In this document: piece by piece, positions 1 to 6,679 of the stretch
Position numbering within the stretch: the first letter of the stretch is position 1
How the letters are laid out: each line of letters starts with the position of its first letter
NCBI RefSeq assembly: GCF_000577275.2
Contig: NZ_CBYB010000033.1
Span: forward strand, 1-12,239
Reading direction: 5' to 3'
Length of the DNA stretch: 12,239 bases
Origin: Rhizobium favelukesii
Lineage (GTDB): Bacteria > Pseudomonadota > Alphaproteobacteria > Rhizobiales > Rhizobiaceae
The notes under the pieces: generated by a model
The model's database searches: none
What the model saw: only the letters and a program-made list of their open reading frames with translations
What the model was told of the DNA's origin: nothing
Made by a program: the position numbers and the translations under genes

Positions 1-1116
1 AAACCCGAACTGGTCGCCGAGATCCAGTTCGCCGGCTGGACAGCGGACGGACTGGTGCGTCAGGCGGCGTTCAAGGGTTTGCGCGAAGACAAGCCTGCAG
101 CCGAAGTCGAGGCGGAAAAGCCGGCGTCGCCGGCTAAGACCGACACGCCGACGCCGGCCGTGACAAAGCCATCGAGACCGTCGCGCGGCAAGAACGCCAA
201 GGCCGAGGTGATGGGCGTGATGATCTCCAGCCCGGACAAGCCGCTCTGGCCCGATGCCAATGACGGAGAGCCGGTGACCAAGGAAGATCTGGCCCGTTAT
301 CACGAAGCCGTTGGTTCATGGCTGATCGACCATATCAAGGGACGGCCATGCTCGATCATCCGAACGCCTGATGGCATCGACGGCGAACAGTTCTTCCAGC
401 GACATGCGATGCCGGGAACCTCGAACCTGCTCGAACTGGTCAAGGTATTCGGCGACAAGAAACCCTATCTGCAGATCGATCGGGTGGAGGGCCTTGCCGC
501 CATCGCCCAGATCGGCGGCGTCGAACTGCATCCGTGGAATTGCGAAGCGGGCCAGCCTGAGGTGCCAGGCCGTCTTGTCTTCGACCTTGATCCCGGTCCG
601 GATGTCCCGTTCTCAACCGTCGTCGAAGCCGCTCGGGAAATGCGCGACCGGCTTGAAGAACTCGGCCTCGTCAGTTTCTGCAAGACCACCGGTGGCAAAG
701 GCCTGCACGTCGTCACGCCGCTGGCGGCAGCAAAGGGCAAGAAGCTGGCCTGGTCGGAGGCCAAAGGCTTCGCGCACGATGTCTGCCTGCAGATGGCACG
801 CGAGAACCCTGAGTTCTATCTGATCAAGATGGCGAAGAACCAGCGAAACGGCCGCATCTTCCTCGACTACCTGCGCAATGACCGGATGGCGACGGCGGTC
901 GCGCCGTTGTCGCCACGCGCGCGACCGGGCGCGCCAGTATCGATGCCACTCACCTGGAGCCAGGTAAAGACGGATCTCGATCCGAAGCGCTTCACGATCC
1001 GCACCGTGCCGGCGTTGCTGGCGAAGACGACGGCCTGGCAGGATTATTGCGATGGACAGCGTTCGCTGGAGCAGGCCATCAAGCGGCTGGCGAAGTCGAT
1101 GAAACAGGCCGCATAA
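1..1116 (+). CDS. ligD: LigD, multifunctional NHEJ DNA ligase/polymerase, C-terminal part (5' end outside the window)
   Basis: The gene is open from the first base, frame 1, so its start lies left of the window; 371 residues are visible. The first ~30 residues are the end of the ATP-dependent ligase OB fold (EIQFAGWT, then FKGLRED), nearly the same as the C terminus of the second ligase in this window. A basic, Ala/Pro/Thr-rich linker follows to about residue 65, then a complete primase-like polymerase (POL) domain. It shows catalytic FDLDPGP (D195 and D197 of the visible part), TGGKGLHVV, and the third acidic residue in IFLDY (D289), followed by RARPGAP. A ligase-then-POL order fits the PE-LIG-POL layout of proteobacterial LigD rather than the POL-first mycobacterial one. 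In NHEJ, POL fills ends and the ligase seals breaks held by Ku. The gene converges on a small - strand gene 11 bp away. Confidence 0.95.
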   Translation, partial: KPELVAEIQFAGWTADGLVRQAAFKGLREDKPAAEVEAEKPASPAKTDTPTPAVTKPSRPSRGKNAKAEVMGVMISSPDKPLWPDANDGEPVTKEDLARYHEAVGSWLIDHIKGRPCSIIRTPDGIDGEQFFQRHAMPGTSNLLELVKVFGDKKPYLQIDRVEGLAAIAQIGGVELHPWNCEAGQPEVPGRLVFDLDPGPDVPFSTVVEAAREMRDRLEELGLVSFCKTTGGKGLHVVTPLAAAKGKKLAWSEAKGFAHDVCLQMARENPEFYLIKMAKNQRNGRIFLDYLRNDRMATAVAPLSPRARPGAPVSMPLTWSQVKTDLDPKRFTIRTVPALLAKTTAWQDYCDGQRSLEQAIKRLAKSMKQAA

Positions 1117-1127
1117 GAAGCCAGAGA

Positions 1128-1403
1128 TCAGAAGCCGTAGCGCTGATCAAGTTCTCTGAGGGCAGCCTGAACCTCATCGACGAAAACCGGCTCCGGCGTT
1201 CCGGGAATATGGCGGAACGCCGGCTTCGAGTCGACCGCGTAGAAGTCCGAGGCCCATGCCGCCAGGATGGCCCGTTTGTCGTCTGCGGAGAGTGCGGTCG
1301 CTTTCACCACGTCAAGCGGCCGCTCAATCTGCATGCCCTGTAGCAGGATCGTCGGACCCATCGCAGCGGCACTGCTTGCCGCCTGCTGCAAAATCTCGTG
1401 CAT
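1128..1403 (-). CDS. Small protein of unknown function (91 aa), downstream of the DUF982 gene
   Basis: I do not recognise a family. The protein has an Ala-rich helical start (residues ~1-18), then a stretch naming no motif, and ends in DQRYGF. No signal peptide or membrane segment is seen. The frame stays open up to an ATG at 1439, which would give 103 residues and overlap the DUF982 gene by 26 bp. I prefer the ATG at 1403 because the DUF982 stop (TAA, 1416-1414) is followed by AAGG and a 5-nt spacer before that ATG, while the 1439 ATG has no visible Shine-Dalgarno. The gene is probably co-transcribed with the DUF982 gene. The existence of the gene is supported by context and by an intact frame; the start is the uncertain part. 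Confidence 0.6.
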   Translation of the reverse strand: MHEILQQAASSAAAMGPTILLQGMQIERPLDVVKATALSADDKRAILAAWASDFYAVDSKPAFRHIPGTPEPVFVDEVQAALRELDQRYGF

Positions 1404-1413
1404 GTCGGCCTTC

Positions 1414-1713
1414 TTAGCGAACGTGCGGATCTTTGTCATGCCGGCGACGGGAGGCGGCGATCACATTGGTTTCCGGCGCCAGCAGATCGTACTTCTCAGC
1501 GAAGGCGGCGAACAGGCCGCGCGCGGTCTCCGCTTCGATCTCGCCGCGCAGTGCCGCACTACAGGCCTTTAGCGCGACCGAGTGCGCGTTATCACGTTGC
1601 AACGCGGGCCATTCGACGAGATGCCGGTAGGCATCCATGACGCTCCGGACCTCAGCCGGGAAGCCAAGCCCGACGAGGATGGTAACAGGTTGTCTGAACA
1701 TATCGGGTTTCAT
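1414..1713 (-). CDS. DUF982 domain protein (99 aa)
   Basis: The sequence carries the pattern I associate with DUF982, a short domain common and multi-copy in rhizobia: TILVGLGFPAEVRSVMDAY, then a WP pair, an AHSVALKACSAALRGEIEAE-type helix, and ARGLFAAFAEKYDLL near the end. The function of DUF982 is unknown; many copies lie on plasmids beside stress genes. The ATG at 1713 is preceded by AAGGAG with a 6-nt spacer, which fixes the start. It lies 71 bp after the small heat-shock gene on the same strand, behind a strong hairpin, so it may be partly separate in expression or reached by read-through. No membrane segment or signal peptide is visible. Confidence 0.85.
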   Translation of the reverse strand: MKPDMFRQPVTILVGLGFPAEVRSVMDAYRHLVEWPALQRDNAHSVALKACSAALRGEIEAETARGLFAAFAEKYDLLAPETNVIAASRRRHDKDPHVR

Positions 1714-1746
1714 GGCTCTCTCCTTCCCAACCCGGAATGTTTAACA

Positions 1747-1767
1747 GGCGCCGCTGCGCGCGGCGCC
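1747..1767 (-). terminator. GC-rich hairpin between the heat-shock gene and the DUF982 gene
   Basis: GGCGCCGC and GCGGCGCC form a perfect 8-bp stem around a 5-nt loop, 18 bp after the heat-shock stop codon. On the - strand it is followed by TGTTAAAC, so there is no true U-tract. It is likely a weak or partial terminator, or an RNA 3'-end stabiliser. Confidence 0.5.
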
Positions 1768-1784
1768 CCTCTCCAAAGTCTCGG

Positions 1785-2261
1785 TTACGCGGCCTTCTGT
1801 GCTTCGATCTGCACCGGGGCGGTCGACTGCGCGAGGGCCGGGTTGGTCTGGATGTCGATCTTCCGCGGCTTCAAGGCCTCCGGGATCTCACGAACGAGAT
1901 CGATCGACAGCAGACCATTGCTCAGATCCGCGCCATTCACCCTGACATGATCGGCAAGCTCGAACCGATGCTCAAAGGGCCGACCGGCAATGCCGCGATG
2001 CAGGTAGCCGTCATTGGCGGTCTCCTGCTTCTTGCCCGTGACGATCAGAAGGTTGGACTGGAAGGTGACGTCGAGGTCATCCTGGGCAAAGCCCGCCACC
2101 GCAATCGAGATCCGGTAGCTGTCGTCACCGGTCTTGGCGATGTCATAGGGCGGCCAGTCGCTGATCGAGCGGGCGCGCTGGGCATTTTCGAGAAGAATGA
2201 AGACCCGGTCAAAGCCGACGGTCGAGCGGAAGAGGGGTGCATAGTCGTAAGATGTTGCCAT
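1785..2261 (-). CDS. hsp20: Small heat-shock protein, Hsp20/IbpA family
   Basis: A 158-residue holdase chaperone of the alpha-crystallin type that binds unfolding proteins in the cytoplasm. The N terminus (FRSTVGFDRVF) and YDIAKTGDDSYRISIAVAGF are typical of the bacterial IbpA-like class. The alpha-crystallin domain runs from about residue 40 to 135 and includes LIVTGKK, a YLHRGIAGRPFEHRF segment and the NGLLSIDL strand. The tail ends with a short Gln/Ala-rich stretch. Two ATGs sit near the ribosome site AAGGAGG: 2267 (2-nt spacer) and 2261 (8-nt spacer). I chose 2261 for its spacing; the other adds two residues. The frame runs open further upstream, but that part is untranslated leader containing a ROSE element. 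The gene follows the ligase on the same strand with 161 bp between them, probably under its own promoter. Confidence 0.93.
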   Translation of the reverse strand: MATSYDYAPLFRSTVGFDRVFILLENAQRARSISDWPPYDIAKTGDDSYRISIAVAGFAQDDLDVTFQSNLLIVTGKKQETANDGYLHRGIAGRPFEHRFELADHVRVNGADLSNGLLSIDLVREIPEALKPRKIDIQTNPALAQSTAPVQIEAQKAA

Positions 2262-2320
2262 AGCCATATCCTCCTTGAAGCAACATGGGTACGGAAGCGC
2301 CGAAAGCGGCGCTCCCAGCA
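2262..2320 (-). promoter_or_regulatory. ROSE-type RNA thermometer in the leader of the heat-shock gene
   Basis: In the leader RNA (read on the - strand), TTGCT at 2282-2278 faces the ribosome site AGGAGGA, with CCAT (2288-2285) pairing ATGG (2267-2264) at the base. Folding gives U-A, G.G, C-G, U-A and U.G around a CAAG loop, with a U.U mismatch and one bulged G. This is the UUGCU-versus-SD arrangement, including the G.G pair, known from rhizobial ROSE elements. It hides both the Shine-Dalgarno and the first ATG. Just upstream is a 10-bp stem (2316-2307 with 2302-2293, one G.U, loop CTTT), like the stable accessory hairpins of ROSE leaders. ROSE elements repress small heat-shock genes at low temperature and melt on heating. 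Confidence 0.85.
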
Positions 2321-2355
2321 AGTCCAGCCCTGTCCTCAGCAGCTGGCGGCAATCG

Positions 2356-2384
2356 ATTTGGTTTTTGGCATGTTTTGATTCAAG
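2356..2384 (-). promoter_or_regulatory. Possible promoter of the heat-shock gene
   Basis: On the - strand, CTTGAA (2384-2379) is followed after 17 nt by CCAAAT (2361-2356). The first box matches a heat-shock sigma (RpoH) -35 element; the second is a poor -10. A start near 2348 would give a leader of about 85 nt, a normal length for a ROSE leader. This is the best candidate in the gap, but weak. Confidence 0.25.
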
Positions 2385-2422
2385 AGTGCTGCCAGAAAAA
2401 ACTGGCCAGTGCTGGGTCACAC

Positions 2423-3454
2423 TCAATCCAGCGCGTAAACCGCAGCATTATCCTGAATTTCCCGAAGGCCTTTGTAAGATGCGTGCCGCAGATTGCCGTC
2501 GTCGGTCCAGCCGCGGAATTCGATCTCGGCAATCAGCGTCGGCTGCGCGAAGACGTAATTCTTGCCCTTGAGCGGAACGACCGGAGTCCGCGTCTTTAGC
2601 GTGTCGAGCGTCTTCTTCAGGTAGGCCGCATCCTTTTCCTTGAAGCCCGTGCCAACGGCGCCGACGTATACCCAATCGTATCCGCGCCGGGCGGCGAGCA
2701 GCAGACTGCCAATCCCACCGCGGGCAACCGTCGACTGCTGGTAGCCGACGATCATGAAGCTTTCACTCTGAATGCATTTGATCTTCAGCCAGTCGCCGGT
2801 CCGGCCGGATCGGTATGGACTGTCCCGGTGTTTGGCGATGATACCTTCCAACCCAAGCGAGCGGGCGTTTTCCAGAAGTTCGGCGCCGTCACCCGCCACC
2901 TCCTCGGACAACTGTGTGGCACCGACCGCGCCCCCGAGCAGATCCTCAAGCAGATGGCGACGGACCGAAAGCTCGGTCCGGGTCAGATCGTGGCCATCGA
3001 AGTAAAGAAGATCGAAGGCGAACAAGACGGATTCCGTCGAAACACGCTTACCGCCGCGCCCGCCGAGCGAACGCTGCAAGGCTCCAAAGTCCGAGCGTCC
3101 CTCGCTGTTCAGAACCACGGCCTCGCCGTCGAGGATGGCTGTCGAAACGCCCAGGTTTCTGACGGCCTCAGCAATCGTCGGGAAGCGATGCGTCCAGTCA
3201 TGGCCTCCGCGTGTAATGATCCGCACGTCCCTCGGCTCGATGTGGATCGCCAGACGGTATCCGTCCCATTTGATTTCATAGGCCCAGTCAGGGCCGGTCG
3301 GCGGCGTAGCCTTCAGGAGCGCCAGGCACGGCTCGACCCGGTCTGGCATTGGATCGAACGGAAGATTCGGTTGAGCCGGGTCGCGCTTTCGGCGCGGCTG
3401 CGATTTTGCGGTAAAGCTGTCATCTTGTAGCAGTGGTTTGGCGGGTCTTCTCAC
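2423..3454 (-). CDS. ligD: Stand-alone LigD-type ATP-dependent DNA ligase (343 aa)
   Basis: This is a ligase-only member of the LigD family, with no polymerase or phosphoesterase domain. A short basic N-terminal region (about 35 residues) precedes the adenylation domain. Motif I is YEIKWDGYR, with K62 as the AMP-accepting lysine. Later motifs are ILDGEAVV, FDLLYFDG (III), EGIIAKH (IV) and WLKIK (V). The OB fold follows, with VGAVGTGF and EIEFRGWT near the end. It would seal nicks at ends bridged by Ku. The frame is open further upstream, but Ku coding occupies that stretch; the GTG at 3454 overlaps the ku copy 1 stop as GTGA, a translational-coupling arrangement, so I chose it despite a weak Shine-Dalgarno. 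It is the third gene of the ku2-ku1-ligase operon. All motifs look intact, in contrast to the two broken ku genes upstream. Confidence 0.93.
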   Translation of the reverse strand: MRRPAKPLLQDDSFTAKSQPRRKRDPAQPNLPFDPMPDRVEPCLALLKATPPTGPDWAYEIKWDGYRLAIHIEPRDVRIITRGGHDWTHRFPTIAEAVRNLGVSTAILDGEAVVLNSEGRSDFGALQRSLGGRGGKRVSTESVLFAFDLLYFDGHDLTRTELSVRRHLLEDLLGGAVGATQLSEEVAGDGAELLENARSLGLEGIIAKHRDSPYRSGRTGDWLKIKCIQSESFMIVGYQQSTVARGGIGSLLLAARRGYDWVYVGAVGTGFKEKDAAYLKKTLDTLKTRTPVVPLKGKNYVFAQPTLIAEIEFRGWTDDGNLRHASYKGLREIQDNAAVYALD

Positions 3455-4261
3455 TTGCTTGACCGGCTTTCTGCCGCGACCGACTTCTTCAGGGCATCCA
3501 TGATATTGATGACGTTGCTTGGCGCAGCTTTCCCCGGTGCTGGCTGCTTGGCTTTCGCCGGCTTCTTCATCGCCTTCTTCTTGGCGGCGATGATATCGAG
3601 CAGCCGGTCCTGCACAGGGTCGATCACCATCTTCGCATCCCAATGCTTCGTCTGCTTCTTGATCAGCTGCTGCACCAAAGGCATCATGTCGGAATCCGCC
3701 GTCTCGTCGTCGATGCCTGCGAAATAGGTATCCTCGTCACGGACTTCATCCCCGTAGCGCAAGGTCCAAAGGACAATACCCTTTCCGCGTGGCTCCAGCA
3801 TGACGGCGCGTTCCCGGCGCGAGATCACCAGCCGCGAGATACCGACCATGTCCTGGGCCTCCATCGCGTCGCGGATGACGGAGAAGGCTTCCTGTCCGAC
3901 CGGATCGTTGGGCGACAGATAATAGGGTGTGTCGAGCCAAAATCCATTCCACACTGTCGCGCGGCGTGAAGGTCGAAATGTCGATTGTCTTGGTGCTTTC
4001 GAGCGCTACGTTTTCCAGCTCTTCGTCCTCCAGCATGATGTATTCGTTCTCGCCACGCTGGTAGCCTTTGACCTCGTCTTCGTCCTTGACCTCCTTGCCG
4101 GTGACGGAATCGACATAGTGGCTGACAACGCGGTTCTGGGTTTCGCGGTTCAGCGTGTGAAAGCGAACCTTCTCGCTCTCGGAGGTCGCCGGCATCATCT
4201 GCACCGGGCAAGTGACGAGCGAGAGCTTGAGATAGCCTTTCCAATAGGGACGGATAGCCAC
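3451..4261 (-). pseudogene. ku: Ku, NHEJ DNA-end-binding protein, copy 1, disrupted by a one-base frameshift
   Basis: Bacterial Ku forms a homodimeric ring on broken DNA ends and recruits LigD. The gene starts at GTG 4261 (GGAGG, 5-nt spacer), 12 bp after ku copy 2. Residues 1-107 read as Ku (RPYWKGYLKLSLVTCPVQ, FHTLNRETQNRV, VKGYQRGENEY, DSVEWI). The frame is then lost at TGG-ATT-TTG; removing one T of the TTTT run (AAAA at 3939-3942 on the + strand) gives WIWLDTPYYL and resumes Ku to the stop at 3451, including NVINIMDALKKSV, a typical Ku C-terminal tail. The repaired protein would be 269 residues, a normal Ku length. As written the product leaves Ku sequence after residue 107 and ends at 171 residues. 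It is either a true inactivating insertion or a homopolymer sequencing error; a programmed shift is unlikely. The last codons overlap the ligase start. Confidence 0.9.
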
Positions 4262-4273
4262 GATATCCTCCGA

Positions 4274-5173
4274 TCAACCGGCGCGGCGAGTCGGGGACGC
4301 CGCCGACTTTGATTTGGCCGCGGCGGGCTTGGCGGCCTTCTGGCGGCGCGTGCCCTTGTTGGCGTTGCCAGCCGTTCGCTTCGGCTCGGCCTTCTTCCCA
4401 CCTAAGCCGGCGCTCTCTCTGAGTGCCTGCAGAAGATCGCTAGGTTTCGATGCCGCCGGCGCCTTCTTCTTGGGAAGCGCCCTCCCCTCGAGCTTGGCCT
4501 TCACCAGCTCGGCGACGGCCGCCTCATAACGATCGTCGAACGTGCTGGCGTCGAAGCTGCCCTTCTTGGTGCCGATGATATGCTCGGCTAGCTCCAGCAT
4601 CTCGCCTTCGATCTTCAGATCGGGCAGTTCCTCGAACGCCTCCTCGGAGGAGCGAACCTCGTAGTCGAAGTTAAGGGTGGTGGCGATTAGCCCTTTGCCG
4701 TGCGGCCGGATGAGCACGGTGCGGACACGGCGGAAGAGGACCGTGTGAGCAATGGCCGCGACTTTCGCTTCCTTCATGCCGTCGCGCAGCAGCACGAAGG
4801 CATCCGTCCCCATTTTGTCGGGCGCCAGGTAGTACGGCTTGTCGAAATAGACGTCGTCGATCTCATTGCAGGGAATGAAGGCGTCGATTTTCAGCGTCTT
4901 GTCGCTGTCGGGCACGGCAGCCGCCACTTCGTCAGGCTCAAGTACGATTTACTGACCATTCTCGATCTCGTAGCCCTTCACCTGATCGTCACGTTCGACC
5001 GGATCGCCGGTCTCGCTGTCAACAAACTCGCGCTTCACCCGATTGCCGGTCTTGCGGTTCAGCGTGTTGAAAGCGATCCGTTCCGAGGATGATGCCGCGG
5101 TGTAGAGTGCCACCGGGCAAGCGACCTCTCCGAATTTGATGAAACCTTTCCAATTCGCTCTCGGGGCAACCAT
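4274..5173 (-). pseudogene. ku: Ku, NHEJ DNA-end-binding protein, copy 2, interrupted by an in-frame stop
   Basis: A second Ku paralogue, first gene of the ku2-ku1-ligase operon. The start is ATG 5173 (AGGAG, 9-nt spacer), giving APRANWKGFIKFGEVACPV and FNTLNRKTGNRVKREFVDSE. At codon 75 (4951-4949) there is TAA where related Ku proteins normally have Tyr in GYEIENGQY; one base change (TAC or TAT to TAA) explains it. The same frame continues without a break as IVLEPDEVAAAVPDSDKTL, VYFDKPYYLAPDKMGTDAF, and a basic Lys/Ala-rich tail to 4274, 299 codons in all. The long basic tail is common in rhizobial Ku. As written only 74 residues would be made. No ribosome site is visible before possible restart codons such as GTG 4927. 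The downstream frame has kept Ku sequence, so the lesion is recent, or is a sequence error. Confidence 0.9.
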
Positions 5174-5371
5174 GACGCAGTACTCCTGACACAACCAATG
5201 CGATTCAAGTGAATCGGCATGTAATTGTTCCGAGTCGAAACGAATCATTTTTCAAGGGCTTAGGCCGACTACGCTGCTCGTTTTGCGAGTCTGCACTAGA
5301 CTCTTGATTCCGGTGCATCTTTTCGGGGCCGCGCGCGTTTCTTTGTGGAGCAACCTTAAAGGAGTCCTGCC
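5174..5371. promoter_or_regulatory. Divergent intergenic region between ku copy 2 and the 58-residue gene
   Basis: This gap must hold the promoters of both directions. It contains two perfect short inverted repeats: CGATTC-AAGT-GAATCG at 5201-5216, just upstream of the ku ribosome site, and GAGTCT-GCACT-AGACTC at 5287-5303. On the - strand GGAAC occurs at 5235-5231, which resembles the -35 of the rhizobial general stress sigma factor (RpoE2/EcfG), but a matching CGTT 16-17 nt downstream is not convincing. I cannot assign either promoter with certainty. Confidence 0.4.
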
Positions 5372-5548
5372 ATGAGCAAGCGCGAACTGATCGATACGGG
5401 AACCGACAAGCGTTATGTCCGTCGGGACAAGGACGGCAAGTTCAAGGAGAGCGTCGACGTCTCGCGATCGCTGTCGGCCGATGCCCGCCACGACGCGAAG
5501 CATGATGCGAAGCCGGGTCAGGGCGACAAGGGTGATCGCAAGCACTGA
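5372..5548 (+). CDS. Small highly charged protein of unknown function (58 aa)
   Basis: ATG 5372 is preceded by AAAGGAG with a 7-nt spacer, so the start is firm. The protein begins MSKRELIDTGTDKRYVRRDK, continues with GKFKESVDVSRSLSAD, and ends in a His/Lys/Gly/Asp-rich tail (QGDKGDRKH). It is rich in Lys, Arg and Asp, with no hydrophobic segment, and is probably largely disordered and cytoplasmic. I recall similar short proteins in rhizobia, without a known function. Its stop is 11 bp before the xthA start, so the two are likely co-transcribed, and it reads divergently from the ku operon. This suggests a link to stress or repair, but that is inference from position only. Confidence 0.8.
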   Translation: MSKRELIDTGTDKRYVRRDKDGKFKESVDVSRSLSADARHDAKHDAKPGQGDKGDRKH

Positions 5549-5559
5549 CGGAAACGCCG

Positions 5560-6336
5560 GTGAAGCTCGCCACCTATAACGTCAATGGCATCAACGGTCG
5601 GCTTGAGGTCCTGCTCCGTTGGCTCGACGAGGCGAAACCTGATGTGGTGTGCCTGCAGGAGCTAAAGGCGCCGGACCAGAAGTTTCCGCGCCGCGAGATC
5701 GAGCGTGCGGGTTACGGCGCCATCTGGCACGGTCAGAAATCCTGGAATGGCGTGGCGATCCTTGCCAAGGATCAGGAGCCGCGAAAGACGCGACGCGGCT
5801 TGCCTGGCGATCCTGACGACAGTCACAGCCGTTACATCGAGGCTGCCATCGATGGCACCGTCATTGGTTGCCTGTATCTTCCGAACGGCAATCCAGCACC
5901 TGGGCCGAAGTTCGATTACAAACTCCGCTGGTTCAAGCGTCTTCAATCCTACGCCGCTGACCTGTTCGAGCTCGAGGTGCCCGTAGCTCTCGTCGGCGAC
6001 TTTAATGTGATGCCGACCGATCTCGATGTCTACAAGCCGGAGCGCTGGCGGGATGACGCCCTCTTTCGACCTGAGGTTCGCGCGGCCTATGCCGAACTCA
6101 TCGCCATGGGCTGGACGGACGCCATTCGGCTGCTGCATCCAGAAGAGCGGATCTATACGTTCTGGAAGTATTTCCGGAACTCCTTCGCCCGCGACGCCGG
6201 GCTGCGCATCGACCATTTCCTGCTGAGCCCATCGCTGAGGGAAAGACTGCAGACCTGCGGTGTCGATAAGTTCGCGCGGGGCTGGGAGCACACCAGCGAC
6301 CATGCCCCGGTCTGGATTGAACTGGACGACGGATAG
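5560..6336 (+). CDS. xthA: Exodeoxyribonuclease III family protein (XthA-like AP endonuclease)
   Basis: A 258-residue member of the exonuclease III / AP endonuclease family, acting in base-excision repair on abasic sites and on blocked 3' ends. All family motifs are visible: TYNVNGI at the N terminus, LQELK with metal ligand E34, WNGVAIL, YLPNGNP, GDFNV (D147, N149), IDHFLLS, and SDHAPV with catalytic D247-H248. Length matches the family. The start is GTG 5560; the Shine-Dalgarno is weak (GGAA about 6 nt upstream), and translation may be coupled to the 58-residue gene 11 bp before it. Its place beside ku and ligase genes suggests a DNA repair group able to clean ends before joining. No lesion is seen. 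Confidence 0.95.
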   Translation: MKLATYNVNGINGRLEVLLRWLDEAKPDVVCLQELKAPDQKFPRREIERAGYGAIWHGQKSWNGVAILAKDQEPRKTRRGLPGDPDDSHSRYIEAAIDGTVIGCLYLPNGNPAPGPKFDYKLRWFKRLQSYAADLFELEVPVALVGDFNVMPTDLDVYKPERWRDDALFRPEVRAAYAELIAMGWTDAIRLLHPEERIYTFWKYFRNSFARDAGLRIDHFLLSPSLRERLQTCGVDKFARGWEHTSDHAPVWIELDDG

Positions 6337-6359
6337 CACATCTCAAGGAAACGGTGGTG

Positions 6360-6393
6360 CGGTTACCTCGCTCGTCATCTTCGGAGGTAGCCG
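6360..6393 (+). repeat. Inverted repeat between xthA and the next small gene
   Basis: CGGTTACCTC (6360-6369) and GAGGTAGCCG (6384-6393) can form a 10-bp stem with one G.U pair around a 14-nt loop. No T-run follows, so it is a poor terminator; it could be an RNA processing or regulatory stem in the leader of the small gene that starts at 6418. Confidence 0.4.
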
Positions 6394-6417
6394 GCTGCGA
6401 AACAAAGGAGTGTCGTG

Positions 6418-6663
6418 ATGCCCGCTCAACAAGAATTCGATACCGTGGAGTTCTCAGATCGCTTAGGGGCGATGACGGATGAGGAAGTGTTCGGACTGAT
6501 GCAAGAGCTTGAAGAGGCAAGCGAGAGCATTGCTCCCAAAAATCGCGATGACAGCGATGTATTCGCCCAGATCGCCATGGTGGAGACGGCCATAGAGGAA
6601 CGGTTCCCCGGTCAGCTTCTGGCGCCATATAAGGATTGGCAGCAGCGTCGGATCGGCGGCTGA
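6418..6663 (+). CDS. Small acidic protein of unknown function (81 aa)
   Basis: I do not recognise the family. The protein is acidic and predicted by eye to be mainly helical, with GAMTDEEVFGLMQELEEASE near residues 17-36 and a C-terminal segment ending KDWQQRRIGG. No membrane segment or known motif is visible. AAAGGAG lies at 6404-6410; GTG 6415 would be only 4 nt away, while ATG 6418 is 7 nt away and is chosen. It is the first of three closely spaced small genes, the next starting 16 bp after its stop, which suggests one operon. It lies 81 bp after xthA, behind an inverted repeat. Confidence 0.7.
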   Translation: MPAQQEFDTVEFSDRLGAMTDEEVFGLMQELEEASESIAPKNRDDSDVFAQIAMVETAIEERFPGQLLAPYKDWQQRRIGG

Positions 6664-6679
6664 TCAGGAGATTTTGTCC

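Noticed and set aside
1737..2378. 213-residue open frame on the + strand opposite the heat-shock gene
   Set aside because: It lies antisense to a clear Hsp20 gene and its leader; its translation has no recognisable domain and no convincing ribosome site.
2262..2426. N-terminal extension of the heat-shock protein to 213 residues
   Set aside because: The frame happens to be open, but the extra residues look unlike Hsp20 and coincide with the ROSE leader; AAGGAGG is placed for the ATG at 2261.
2828..3430. 200-residue + strand frame opposite the ligase gene
   Set aside because: It is the antisense shadow of the GC-rich ligase gene, which carries all ligase motifs.
3451..4261. Programmed ribosomal frameshift making an intact Ku from copy 1
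   Set aside because: The slip site ATTTTGG would need a +1 shift with no rare codon, stop codon or clear stimulatory structure there, and Ku genes are not known to use recoding. A simple insertion or read error is more likely.
5662..6339. 225-residue - strand frame opposite xthA
   Set aside because: Antisense to a gene with every exonuclease III motif; no domain or ribosome site of its own.
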